From Cellulomonas hominis (GTDB taxonomy: Bacteria > Actinomycetota > Actinomycetes > Actinomycetales > Cellulomonadaceae): a DNA stretch of 63,189 bases. A program made the translations under genes and the position numbers. Below the pieces are notes generated by a model, which worked only from the letters and a program-made list of their open reading frames with translations, had not been told where the DNA came from and searched no databases. Location of the stretch: contig NZ_CABEGA010000019.1 of assembly GCF_901521055.1 (NCBI RefSeq), positions 1 to 63,189 on the forward strand, given 5' to 3'. Shown piece after piece: positions 42,983-51,871 of the stretch. How positions within the stretch are numbered: position 1 is the first letter of the stretch; the number at the start of each line of letters is the position of its first letter.

Positions 42983-43240
42983 GGCGCTCCTGTGGTCGGC
43001 GCCCGACGAGGGCGCGGTGCGTGGCGGACCCACGGGGACGACGTGCGCCGGGTCGCAGACCGACCCGGTACCCACCGCGGTACCACCCCGCTTGCCGCTC
43101 GTCCCCGGGGCGACCCGGTGGCGCGCGACCACTCGCGACGGCTGTGACGGGCCTACCCGTCCGGTTCTACTGGGGGCGTCGCGAGCGGCGCCCTGTTCTT
43201 CCGGAGGCTCCCCGGTGATGGCCGGATCGGTGCCTGTGGT
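42983..43240 (-). promoter_or_regulatory. T-box riboswitch, Ile (ATC), translational type
   Basis: The T-box core AAGCGGGGTGGTACCGCGG is at 43093-43075 on the ileS strand, with the UGGU bulge that pairs with the tRNA acceptor end. Upstream, CCGG-CCATCA-CCGG (43225-43212) is a minimal Stem I with the isoleucine codon ATC (43219-43217) in its terminal loop, as in actinobacterial ultrashort-Stem-I T-boxes. GGCGC (42983-42987) and GCGCC (42999-43003) can pair around the GGAG site of ileS. No intrinsic terminator is seen, so regulation is probably at translation initiation. Confidence 0.9.
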
Positions 43241-43245
43241 ACCCG

Positions 43246-43251
43246 AGTGTA
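43246..43251 (-). promoter_or_regulatory. ileS promoter -10 candidate
   Basis: TACACT within TATACACT (minus strand, 43251-43246) fits the actinobacterial -10 pattern TAnnnT. It would place the transcript start near 43239, just at the 5' end of the T-box leader. No good -35 is seen 17-18 bp upstream. Confidence 0.55.
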
Positions 43252-43279
43252 TAGACGCCCGGCGGGCGGGCGCACCGGC

Positions 43280-43750
43280 TTACCCGGCGGGTGTCGCGGG
43301 CCGCCGCCGGACGGCCCCGTCGGAAACCGGTCCGGCGAGGGCTCCCTCGAACGCCGCGACCGCCGCCGGGTCGCCCGCGAGCAGCGCGCCCACGTGGGCG
43401 GGGTCGTCCACCAGGGCCGGGTAGCCCCACACCGCGACGCACGGTTCGCCCCACAGGCTCCGCGCCCCGGCGCGCGCCCCCGCGACCAGGGCGAACCGCC
43501 ACCCGGCGGGGACCTCCGCGGTCACGCCGTCGAACAGCTCCGCCGGGACGAACGCCGCGCTCCCCCAGTCGTCGCGCACGAGAACGCTCAGGTGGTCGGC
43601 GAGGACGAGCACCCCGACGGCCTCGTACGGGCGGCCGGGCGTCACGGCGTACGCGGACTGGGTCCCCGTGCCGCGGGGCCGGCGGTCCTCGGGCAGGAAC
43701 GCGCCCCGGTTCGCGACGCACCGCAGCCGCACCTGCCCCGCTGCCGCCAC
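43280..43750 (-). CDS. Hypothetical protein
   Basis: A 156-aa protein that I cannot place. It has no signal peptide or membrane segment. Visible stretches include RLRCVANRGAFLPED, YEAVGVLVLADHLSVLVRDD and GSLWGEPCVAVWG-like ARSLWGEPCVAVWGYPALVDD (cited in part). It looks like a soluble alpha/beta protein. The GTG at 43750 is used. It precedes the ileS T-box promoter and follows no other minus-strand gene closely, so it may be monocistronic. Codon use resembles that of its neighbours. Confidence 0.6.
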   Translation of the reverse strand: MAAAGQVRLRCVANRGAFLPEDRRPRGTGTQSAYAVTPGRPYEAVGVLVLADHLSVLVRDDWGSAAFVPAELFDGVTAEVPAGWRFALVAGARAGARSLWGEPCVAVWGYPALVDDPAHVGALLAGDPAAVAAFEGALAGPVSDGAVRRRPATPAG

Positions 43751-43918
43751 GCGGCACCCCCTCCCGCTCCGCGCCCATCATGCCGCGCGGCCCGCCCGGC
43801 GGTCCGGCCGGCAGATCGCCCGGGGAGTCGGGCGCGGGGCCCTGTCGCCCGGGACGGCGGGGGCGGGAGCGTCGTCGGCAGCGGAGGCAGTGGGCCTCCC
43901 CCGGACCGAGGAGCACGC

Positions 43919-44669
43919 ATGACCACGCACGACACGACCACCGGCCGGGCGGGCACCCGGGGCGTCGGCGCCGCCGCAGGGGGCGGCACCGGCACCACGG
44001 GCTCGACGGCGCCCGACGCTGCGCCGTCCCGGGTGCGCCCGCAGCCGCGGGGCTGGGCCGTCGCCGGGATCGGCGCGGGGCTCGCCGGCATCGTCTCGAT
44101 CCAGGCGTCGCTCGGCCTGTCGGTCGACTGGGAGCAGACGGCCGGCGACGCGGACGCGATCGTCGCCGGGATGGCCGGCAAGACCGGCACGATGATCCTG
44201 TTCCACACGGCCACGCTGGTCGCGACGGTGCTCGTCGTGATCTTCGCCGCGGGGCTGTCCCGCCGGCTCGGGCAGCAGGCGCCGGCCGGGAGCCTGCTGC
44301 CCGCTGTGGCGTCCGGCGGCCTGCTGCTGGTGGCCGTCGCCGGCCTGCTCGGGTCGGGGCTCGACACCCAGTTCATGTTCGGGTTCGCGGACCCCGAGCT
44401 GCTGGTGCCCGAGTCCGGCGCCTTCTACACCGACTGGATCGCGACGATCCCGTGGCTGTGGGTCGGTGCCAGGCCTCACGGGGCTGGCCGTCGCCGTCGC
44501 CGCGATCCGGCACGGGGCCGCGCCGCGGTGGATCGGCTGGGTCAGCGCCGTGCTCGGGGGCCTGACGCTGCTGCTCGGCATCTCGCCGCTGCAGTACATG
44601 GCCGGGTTCGTGGGTCCGCTCTGGCTGCTCGTCGCGGCCATCGGGTTCGCGGCCGGCGACCGGAAGTGA
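43919..44669 (+). pseudogene. Membrane protein gene with a +1 frameshift
   Basis: The ATG at 43919 (GAGGAG upstream) opens a frame with three hydrophobic segments (GWAVAGIGAGLAGIV, MILFHTATLVATVLVVIFA, GGLLLVAVAGLLG). At IPWLWVGA, near 44471, the hydrophobic coding moves to another frame, continuing GLTGLAVAVAAIRHGAAPRW to a stop at 44667-44669. Removing the A at 44471 restores one 249-residue protein with about six membrane segments. As written, the original frame continues as an Arg-rich out-of-frame tail. It is either a sequencing or assembly error or a recent mutation. The function is unknown. Confidence 0.75.
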
Positions 44670-44760
44670 CCGCGTCCCCCGTCCGGCTCGCCGCATGATC
44701 ACCCCGTCCGCGCTGCCCGACCCCTCCCGTTCTGTGGTGGTTTGCCCCTACGGTGACGCC

Positions 44761-46791
44761 ATGGTCCGCGAGGGGTCGGCGGCGCGAGGGCGCGCGGACG
44801 GCGGGCTGCCCGTCGTCGCCGCCGCGATCGCGCTGGTCGCCTGGCTGCTCGCGGGCACCGCCACCGTGCTGCACGTCGCGGCGGGCGGCGGGATGGTCGT
44901 CGGGGACCTGCTGTTCACGGCGGTCGACATCACCGTCGCCGCGGTCTACGGGACCGTCGGCGCGGTGATCCTGTCGCGCCGGCGGCACCCGGTCGGCTGG
45001 CTGGTCGCCGTCACCGGCGTCGCCGGCGGGGTCTCCGCCGTGGCGGGCGCCTGGGGCGCGCTCGCCGCCACCCGGCCCGGGCTGCCGTCGCCGGAGTGGC
45101 TGGTGGCGATGTTCGGCTGGGTGTGGGTGCCCGGCACCGTCTCGCTGTTCACGGTCGTGCCGTGGCTCGCCCGGGACCGGGGCCTCGGCCCCGCCGCGCG
45201 CGCCGGGGTCGCCCTCGGCGCCACCGCCGCCCTGCTGCTGACCGGCACCCGGCTGCTCGCACCCATGTCCGACCCGCGCTGGGCGCTGGCGCTCGTCGTC
45301 GTCGCCGGACTGGTCACGTCCGCCGGCACGTGGTGGCGGTTCCGGCACGGGCCCGAGCAGGAGCGCCGCGGGCTCGGGGTGCTCGCCGTCGCCGCCGGGA
45401 TCATGGCGCTGTCGTTCATCCCGCTGGTGCTCACGGACCCCGGGCCCGGCATCTTCCTGGCCGTGCCGGTCAGCCACCTGGTGTGCCAGGCGCTGTTCCC
45501 CGCCGCGCTGCTCGTGACGGTCCTGCGCAACCGGCTGTGGGGCCTCGACCTCGCGGTCAGCCGCGGGACGGTCGCCGCGCTGCTCGCGCTCGTCCTGGCC
45601 GGCGTGTACGCGGCGGTCACCGCGGGCGTCTCCGCGCTCGCGGGGGCCAGCAGCGCCGGGGCACAGGTCGCCGCGGCCGTCGGGGTCGTGCTGCTGCTGC
45701 AGCCGGTCCGCGGGTGGCTGCAGGCGCGGGTCCGGCACCTCGTCTACGGCGACGGCCACGACCCGGCCCGCGCGGCGCTGCGCCTCGGTCGCACCCTCAC
45801 GGCACCGGGCGGGTCCGCGGAGCTGCTGGACGGGCTCGTCGCCAGCGTCGGGGAGTCGCTGCGGCTGGAGTCGGTCCGGCTCGCCACCACGGACGCCGAC
45901 CCGCTGACCGCCGCGTGGGGCGCCCCGACGTCCGAGGCCCTGCACGTCCCCGTCGAGCACGCCGGCCGGGTGGTCGGCGACCTGGCCGTCACGCCGCCAC
46001 CGGGCGAGCGGCTCGACACCCGCACCCGCGCCGCGCTGGGCCAGGTGCTGCCCGTCGTCGCCGCCGGGCTGGCGCTCGCGGCGGGCGCGCGGGACCTCGA
46101 GCGCGCGCGGGACGCGGCCACCAGCGCCCGCCTCCGCGAGCGCCGCGTCGTGCGCCGCGAGCTGCACGACGGCCTCGGCCCGTGGCTCAGCGGCGTCCGG
46201 CTGGGCCTGCAGGGCGCGGTCAACCTGCTCGACACGGGGACGCCCGCGGGCGCGGCCGCCGCGCGCGAGGCCCTGCAGGCGCTCGGGGCCGAGGCGGAGC
46301 GCCGGGTGGAGGACGTCCGCGACCTCGCGCGCAGCCTGCTGCCGCCCGTGCTGGACGAGCAGGGGCTGGGCCCCGCCCTCGACGACCTCGCGGACCGGCT
46401 CGCCCGCGACGGGTTCGTCGTCACCCGCGACGGGGACGACCCGGGCGAGCTCGACCCGGTCGTCGCGGCCGCCGCGTACGCGCTGCTGAGCGAGGCGGCG
46501 CGCAACGCCCGGCGGCACTCGGGCGCTCCGGGCTGCCGCCTGACCGTGCACCGGGGCGCCGGCGCGCTGGAGCTCGTGTGCGAGGACGACGGCCGCGGGC
46601 CCGGCGGGGTCGCCGGCATCGGCACGCGGTCGATGCAGGAGCGCGCGGAGGAGCTCGGCGGGTTCGTCGAGGTCGGCGCCCGCGAGCCCGGGACGCGGGT
46701 GCGCGCGGTGCTGCCGCTCGTGCCGGGCGCGCCGCTGCCCGGCGGTCCGGCCCCTGCCGCGAGGGCTGTGGGCGTGGCGGTGCCGACGTGA
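44761..46791 (+). CDS. NarL-type sensor histidine kinase, multi-TM
   Basis: A 676-aa sensor kinase. The N-terminal half has about nine hydrophobic segments (first at about 18-40). It is followed by a GAF-like region (about 350-440), the HisKA_3 H-box RRELHDGLGPWLSGVRLGL, and the ATPase N-box LLSEAARNARRHSGA and G-box EDDGRGPGGVAGIG. The ATG at 44761 is used. The signal is unknown. Its stop overlaps the regulator start by 3 nt, so the two form a two-component pair. Confidence 0.93.
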   Translation: MVREGSAARGRADGGLPVVAAAIALVAWLLAGTATVLHVAAGGGMVVGDLLFTAVDITVAAVYGTVGAVILSRRRHPVGWLVAVTGVAGGVSAVAGAWGALAATRPGLPSPEWLVAMFGWVWVPGTVSLFTVVPWLARDRGLGPAARAGVALGATAALLLTGTRLLAPMSDPRWALALVVVAGLVTSAGTWWRFRHGPEQERRGLGVLAVAAGIMALSFIPLVLTDPGPGIFLAVPVSHLVCQALFPAALLVTVLRNRLWGLDLAVSRGTVAALLALVLAGVYAAVTAGVSALAGASSAGAQVAAAVGVVLLLQPVRGWLQARVRHLVYGDGHDPARAALRLGRTLTAPGGSAELLDGLVASVGESLRLESVRLATTDADPLTAAWGAPTSEALHVPVEHAGRVVGDLAVTPPPGERLDTRTRAALGQVLPVVAAGLALAAGARDLERARDAATSARLRERRVVRRELHDGLGPWLSGVRLGLQGAVNLLDTGTPAGAAAAREALQALGAEAERRVEDVRDLARSLLPPVLDEQGLGPALDDLADRLARDGFVVTRDGDDPGELDPVVAAAAYALLSEAARNARRHSGAPGCRLTVHRGAGALELVCEDDGRGPGGVAGIGTRSMQERAEELGGFVEVGAREPGTRVRAVLPLVPGAPLPGGPAPAARAVGVAVPT

Positions 46792-47441
46792 CGCTGCGGG
46801 TGGCGCTCGTCGACGACCACCCCGTGTTCCGGATCGGCATGACGGCGCTGCTGGGGTCGCTGCCCGGCGTGGCGGTCGTGGGCACCGCGGCGGGCGCGGA
46901 CGAGGCGCGTGCCCTGCTGGCGGGCGAGGTCCGCGACCCGGTGGACGTGGTGGTCATGGACCTGGACCTGGGCGACGGCTCCGGGATCGACGTCACGCGG
47001 GACGTGCTGGCCGCGCGGCCCGACGTGGCCGTGCTGGTGATGAGCATGCACGAGGACGACGACGCGGTCGTCGCGGCGGTCCGCGCCGGTGCGCGCGGCT
47101 ACCTGGTGAAGTCCGCGCCGCCCGAGCAGGTCGAGCGGGCGGTCCGGGCGGTCGCCGCCGGCGAGATGATCCTCGGCCCGAGCGTCGCGGCGCGCGCGAT
47201 GGCGTACGTGCTGGGCGGGCGCACCGCGGTACGGGTGCCGTTCCCGCGCCTCACGGACCGCGAGCGGGAGGTGCTCGACCTGGTGGCGGCCGGCCACGAC
47301 AACGTCGTCATCGCCCGGCGGCTCGGCCTGTCCGCGAAGACCGTCCGCAACCACGTCGCGAACGTGCTGACCAAGCTGGAGGTCCCGGACCGGTCCGCCG
47401 CGATCGTCCGCGCCCGCGCGGAGGGCCTGGGCGGTGCGTGA
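46788..47441 (+). CDS. NarL/LuxR-family response regulator
   Basis: Partner of the preceding kinase. At 217 aa, the receiver domain has DDHP, phosphoacceptor Asp58 (VVMDLDLGDGSG) and the conserved Lys in GYLVKSAP. The LuxR-type HTH has LTDREREVLDLVAAGHDN and LSAKTVRNHVANVLTKL. The GTG at 46788 overlaps the kinase stop (GTGA). It ends 9 bp from the convergent phosphoribosyltransferase gene with no clear terminator between. Targets are unknown. Confidence 0.94.
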   Translation: MTLRVALVDDHPVFRIGMTALLGSLPGVAVVGTAAGADEARALLAGEVRDPVDVVVMDLDLGDGSGIDVTRDVLAARPDVAVLVMSMHEDDDAVVAAVRAGARGYLVKSAPPEQVERAVRAVAAGEMILGPSVAARAMAYVLGGRTAVRVPFPRLTDREREVLDLVAAGHDNVVIARRLGLSAKTVRNHVANVLTKLEVPDRSAAIVRARAEGLGGA

Positions 47442-47450
47442 GGCCCGGGG

Positions 47451-47957
47451 TCAGGCGGTCACGGGCGGCAGCGCCGACCACGGGAACGTGATCCAGCGGT
47501 CCGTCCGCCGCCACACGTAGTCCGGCGCCACGATCGAGTGCGGCTTGGCGTACAGCACCGCGCTGCGGGCCTCCTCGCAGTGCTCCGCGACCAGGCGCTG
47601 CACCAGCGCCAGGGTCTCCCCCGTGTCGGCGACGTCGTCCACCACGAGGGCCCGCCGGCCCACGAGCGCGGCCGTGTCGAGCAGCGGGGGCAGGACCACC
47701 GGGTCGGGCAGCCGGGCGTCGACACCGGTGTAGAACTCGACGTTCAGCGTGCCGCACGCCTTCAGGCCCAGCGCGTACGACAGGGCACCGGCGGGCAGCA
47801 GTCCCCCTCGGGCGACCGCGACCACGACGTCCGGCTCGAACCCCGACGCCACCACCGCCCGCGCGAGCTCCCGCGCGGCCTCGCCGAACTGGTCCCAGCC
47901 GAGGATCTCGCGCTCGGCGGGCAGGTCCTGGCCGGGGGCGGCCTCCGCAGTCGTCAT
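47451..47957 (-). CDS. Phosphoribosyltransferase-family protein
   Basis: A 168-aa protein with the PRPP-binding motif ALVVDDVADTGETL and the hood-like VAVARGGLLPAGALS, typical of purine-salvage (xanthine/hypoxanthine-type) phosphoribosyltransferases. The base specificity cannot be read. The ATG at 47957 is used; longer in-frame residues upstream look non-coding. It follows dnaG by 49 bp on the same strand. Confidence 0.88.
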   Translation of the reverse strand: MTTAEAAPGQDLPAEREILGWDQFGEAARELARAVVASGFEPDVVVAVARGGLLPAGALSYALGLKACGTLNVEFYTGVDARLPDPVVLPPLLDTAALVGRRALVVDDVADTGETLALVQRLVAEHCEEARSAVLYAKPHSIVAPDYVWRRTDRWITFPWSALPPVTA

Positions 47958-48006
47958 GCCCGCCAGCGTAGGGGGCGTTCGTGAGCGGGAGGTTTCGCGC
48001 AGCGCG

Positions 48007-50205
48007 CTAGGCACTCTCGCGCAGCGCGCGGCGCCGGTTCTCCTCGTCGAAGAGCTGCGCCGCGAGCGTGCGGTAGCCCTCGGGGTCGGCGCGGGCGTCC
48101 ATCCGCTGCAGCTTCCCGCGCAGGTCGGCGATCCGGCGGGTGATCTCCATCTCGACGAGCGCCATCACCAGCCCGCGCGCGTACGACGGCAGGCGGTCCG
48201 CCCGGTCCTCGGGGAGCGGCGCGACGGCGAGCTGGGTGATCAGCCCCTCGACCGGTCCGGCGGCCTCCTCGCGGACGGCCTCCACCCACGCGACGGTCGC
48301 GGTCGGGCCACCACCGGCGACGAGCTGCCGCGCACCGGCGGCTCCCCCGGCGGCGCGGACGGCCGCGTGCACGGCGCGGTACGCCGGGGCCGTGAACGCG
48401 TCGGGCTCCAGGTCGTCGAACTCCGGCGGGATGAGGTCGGGCAGCTGCAGCACGGCCTCCAGGGCGCGACGCTCCGTCGCGGCGACGGGGTCGCGCGGGT
48501 CGGGCAGCGCCATGCGCGGTGCCGGGAGCGCGATCGTGTCACCCGCTCCGTCGTGCGCGGGCTCGCGGTCGTACGGCTCGGGCGGGTGCTCGTCCCACCG
48601 GCGGTCGCCACGGCCCTGACCGCCGCCCCCGCGGCCCGCGAACCGGTCGCCGCCGGGCCCGCCGGAGCGCTGACCCTCCCAGCGCCCGCCGGAGCCGCCG
48701 CGCCCCTGGCCGCCGCCCGACCGCCCGCCGGGGCCGCCGTCCCGGCGCTGCCAGCGGTCGCCGGAGGGACCGGGCGGGACGTTGTTGCTGAACCCGCCGG
48801 CCGGCGGACGTCCCGCGTCCCGCCCGCCCGGGCGCGTCCCGGCCGACCGGCTCGCCGCCTGCACGGCGCGCTGCACCGGGTCGAGGTCCATGCCGAGCCA
48901 GCCCGCGAGCATCCGCGTGTACTCGGGCCGCAGCGCGGTGTCGCGGATGCCGCCGATCGCCGGCGCCGCCGCGCGCAGGGCCGCGACCCGGCCCTCCGCG
49001 GTGCCCAGGTCGAACCCCTCCAGCGTGGTGCGGATGACGAACTCGAACAGCGGCGCCCGCGAGCGGACCAGCGCGCGCACGGCGTCCGGGCCCTGGGCCT
49101 GGCGCAGGTCGCACGGGTCCCTGCCGCCGTCGGCGACCGCCACGAACGTCTGGGCGCTGAACGCCTGGTCCTCGCCGAAGGCGCGCATCGCGGCCTTCTG
49201 CCCGGCGGAGTCGCCGTCGAACGTGAAGATCACCTCGCCGCCGACGGACTCCCCCGACGCGAGCTGGATGCCGCCGCCCGCCCCGCCGGCGCCCATCAGC
49301 CGCCGCACGATCCGTGCGTGGTCGGAGCCGAACGCCGTCCCGCACGTCGCCACCGCGGTGCCGATGCCGGACAGGTGCATCGCCATGACGTCGGTGTACC
49401 CCTCGACGACCACCACCTGCTTGTTCTTCGCGATCTCCCGCTTGGCCAGGTCGATGCCGTAGAGCACCTGCGACTTCTTGTACAGCGGCGTCTCGGGGGT
49501 GTTCAGGTACTTCGGCCCCTGGTCGTCCTCGTACAGCTTGCGGGCGCCGAACCCGACGACGTCGCCCGTGACCTCCCGGATCGGCCACACCAGCCGGCCG
49601 CGGAACCGGTCGTAGTTGCCGCGGTTGCCCTGGCTCATCAGGCCGCTCGCGGTCAGCTCCGCCTCGGTGAACGACCGGCCGCGCAGGTGCTTGAGCAGGC
49701 TGTCCCAGCCCTGCGGGGCGTAGCCGACGCCGAACTGCTCCGCCGCCGACCGGTCGAAGCCCCGCTCCGCGAGGAACGCCCGCGCCGCCGCCGCGCCGGG
49801 GGTCAGCAGCTGCTCGGCGAAGAACTCCTCCGCGATGCGGTGCGCCTCCAGCAGCCGCTGCCGCTTGCCGGGCTCGTGACCCGGACGCGGGCCGCCGCCC
49901 TCCTCGTACCGCAGCTGCACGCCCACGCGCCCGGCCAGGTACTCGACGGCGTCGGTGAACGGGAGGCCGTCGATCTTCTGGATGAAGTCGATGACGTCGC
50001 CGCCCTCGCCGCACCCGAAGCAGTGGTAGAGCCCCACCTGCGGGCGGACGTGGAACGACGGCGACTTCTCGTCGTGGAACGGGCACAGGCCCTTCATCGA
50101 GCCGACGCCCGCGGTCTTCAGCGACACGTGCTCGCCGACGACGTCCTCGATCCGGGCGCGCTCGCGGACCGCCTGCACGTCCTCCCGCCGGATCAGTCCC
50201 GCCAC
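48007..50205 (-). CDS. dnaG: DNA primase DnaG with Arg/Gly-rich linker
   Basis: Makes RNA primers at the replication fork. At 732 aa, the CHC2 zinc site is C41, H44, C62 and C65 (CPFH, CFGC). TOPRIM motifs are VVVVEGYTDVMAM and FTFDGDSAGQKA. The C-terminal helicase-binding domain begins near residue 575 (ERRALEAVLQLPDLI). Between the core and that domain, about residues 452-540 are a Gly/Arg/Pro-rich, RGG-like, presumably disordered linker, longer than in model primases. GTG start at 50205. Confidence 0.95.
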   Translation of the reverse strand: MAGLIRREDVQAVRERARIEDVVGEHVSLKTAGVGSMKGLCPFHDEKSPSFHVRPQVGLYHCFGCGEGGDVIDFIQKIDGLPFTDAVEYLAGRVGVQLRYEEGGGPRPGHEPGKRQRLLEAHRIAEEFFAEQLLTPGAAAARAFLAERGFDRSAAEQFGVGYAPQGWDSLLKHLRGRSFTEAELTASGLMSQGNRGNYDRFRGRLVWPIREVTGDVVGFGARKLYEDDQGPKYLNTPETPLYKKSQVLYGIDLAKREIAKNKQVVVVEGYTDVMAMHLSGIGTAVATCGTAFGSDHARIVRRLMGAGGAGGGIQLASGESVGGEVIFTFDGDSAGQKAAMRAFGEDQAFSAQTFVAVADGGRDPCDLRQAQGPDAVRALVRSRAPLFEFVIRTTLEGFDLGTAEGRVAALRAAAPAIGGIRDTALRPEYTRMLAGWLGMDLDPVQRAVQAASRSAGTRPGGRDAGRPPAGGFSNNVPPGPSGDRWQRRDGGPGGRSGGGQGRGGSGGRWEGQRSGGPGGDRFAGRGGGGQGRGDRRWDEHPPEPYDREPAHDGAGDTIALPAPRMALPDPRDPVAATERRALEAVLQLPDLIPPEFDDLEPDAFTAPAYRAVHAAVRAAGGAAGARQLVAGGGPTATVAWVEAVREEAAGPVEGLITQLAVAPLPEDRADRLPSYARGLVMALVEMEITRRIADLRGKLQRMDARADPEGYRTLAAQLFDEENRRRALRESA

Positions 50206-50265
50206 GGGGACGATCCTAGGTCCCGCGGCGGCCCCGACCGGCAGCCGTCCCCAGGGCGCCGGGCC

Positions 50266-51204
50266 TCAGCAGGTCTCCCACGCGGTGCAGCCGGCCATCT
50301 CCAGGGTGGGCTCGACCGGGACGCTGTCGGCCGGGCCCTGGTGCACCACCGCGGGGTGGTCGGCCGAGCCCATCTCCAGCACCAGCCCCGTGGCGGGATC
50401 GACGACCGTGCGCTCGACGCCGCCCTCGGACGCGGCGTACTCGAGGATCTCGCCGGGGCGGCCGATGCTGTCGGTGCCGACGGTGACGGTGGACCCGGGG
50501 AGGCCCTTCGCGACCTGCCACACGGCCACGAGCAGGTCGGTCGGCAGGGTGCCGCCCTGGAGCAGCAGGTCGTGGGTCATCCCGTGGACCTTGTCGTCGT
50601 CGCTCCCGGACCGGCGGTCGGGTTCGACGCTGTCGCGGAGCACCGCCTCGAGCGCCGCGGGTTCGGTCGGCAGCCGGGCCGGGTCGCGGAGCATGTCGAC
50701 CCACTCGCCGTCGATGCGGAACCGGCCGACGACGCTCGTCGGGCCCATCGCCGCGAGGTTCGTGAGGTCGCCGTCCCACATCAGGAGGCCGGGACGCTCG
50801 CGGCTCGACCAGGACTCGGACCGGTGCTCCCCGTCGGCGTCCTGGGTGACGCTCAGCACGTACCAGTACGGCGCCGCCCCCTGCGCGGTGCCGGTCGTGG
50901 CCGTGCCGGTGGTCGTCGCTCCGGTCGGCGTCGGTGCGGGCGTCGGCCCTGGGGTCGGCTCCACCGTCGCGGTGACCGCCGGTGCGATCTGAGCCGGTCC
51001 CGTCCGCCAGGGTGCGCCGGCCCACGCCTGCCCCACCACGACGCCCGCGACCACGAGCACGGCCACCGCCCCGGCGCCCGCCGTCCGCGTCGCCGCGCGA
51101 CGCCGCCGGGCCCGGGGCAGCACGCGGGAGGTGTCGACCGGGACGGTCGGGACCGCGTCGGCGCGGTCCCGCAGGTGCCGCACGAACTCGTCGTCGGTGC
51201 TCAT
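50266..51204 (-). CDS. Membrane-anchored sigma-factor-linked protein
   Basis: A 312-aa protein with a short cytoplasmic N-terminus (1-38, ending in an Arg cluster), one transmembrane helix (about 41-62), a Thr/Pro-rich linker, and an extracytoplasmic domain of about 200 residues ending in CTAWETC. It resembles the CU044_5270-type proteins encoded next to SigE-like sigma factors, but I cannot confirm the family. Its ATG overlaps the sigma stop by 4 nt, so it is a likely partner, possibly an anti-sigma or sensor. Confidence 0.7.
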   Translation of the reverse strand: MSTDDEFVRHLRDRADAVPTVPVDTSRVLPRARRRRAATRTAGAGAVAVLVVAGVVVGQAWAGAPWRTGPAQIAPAVTATVEPTPGPTPAPTPTGATTTGTATTGTAQGAAPYWYVLSVTQDADGEHRSESWSSRERPGLLMWDGDLTNLAAMGPTSVVGRFRIDGEWVDMLRDPARLPTEPAALEAVLRDSVEPDRRSGSDDDKVHGMTHDLLLQGGTLPTDLLVAVWQVAKGLPGSTVTVGTDSIGRPGEILEYAASEGGVERTVVDPATGLVLEMGSADHPAVVHQGPADSVPVEPTLEMAGCTAWETC

Positions 51205-51827
51205 CGGTTGCTCCTCGGGAGGATCGGCGCGGGTGTGGTGGTGGCGGCGGGCTCGCCGAGCGAGTCGCGCAGGCGGGCGAGAGCGCGGGAGGCGGTGGAC
51301 TTCACCGTGCCGACCGACACGCCCAGGTCGTCGGCCACCTCGGCCTCGGACAGCCCCTCCAGGTGGCGCAGCACGACGACGCGTCGCTGCCGGGCCGACA
51401 GGGTGGCGAGCGCCCGGACCAGCTGGTCGCGGTCGGCCTGACGGTCCGCGCCGGAGGGTGCCGCGCCGTGCGGCAGGTCGACCGGGTCGACCAGCACCTC
51501 CCGCCGACGGCGCCGCCAGGTGTCGATCCGCAGGTTGGCGAGCACCCGCCGGGCGTAGGCGAGCGGGTCGCGCTCCCGGGCACGGGGCCACGCGAGGTAC
51601 GTCCGCACGAGCGCCTGCTGCACGAGCTCGTCCGCCTGGTGCGCGTCACCGCACAGCAGCCAGGCGGTGCGGGCGAGAGCGGGCGCCGCCGTCGTCATGA
51701 ACGCCGCGAACTCGGCGTCACGCCCGGCGGCGGTGGCCCGCCCCGGCACGGGCCGGACAGGCAGGAGCAGGTGCTCCCCCGTCGTGGTCTCGTGGCCCTC
51801 GTCCGGGCCGGCGGTCGTCGCTGTCAC
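51201..51827 (-). CDS. ECF sigma factor, SigE-like family
   Basis: A 208-aa extracytoplasmic-function sigma factor. Region 2 has DAHQADELVQQALVRTYLAW and region 4 has LSARQRRVVVLRHLEGLSEA and VSVGTVKSTASRALARL. The N-terminal ~35 residues are extra. The GTG at 51827 is used. Only 45 bp separate it from the dgt stop upstream. It is coupled to the downstream membrane-anchored gene. Confidence 0.9.
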   Translation of the reverse strand: MTATTAGPDEGHETTTGEHLLLPVRPVPGRATAAGRDAEFAAFMTTAAPALARTAWLLCGDAHQADELVQQALVRTYLAWPRARERDPLAYARRVLANLRIDTWRRRRREVLVDPVDLPHGAAPSGADRQADRDQLVRALATLSARQRRVVVLRHLEGLSEAEVADDLGVSVGTVKSTASRALARLRDSLGEPAATTTPAPILPRSNR

Positions 51828-51871
51828 ACCCTGTACACGCAGCCGGCGGCCGGAAGGTTGCGTCGGCTGCG

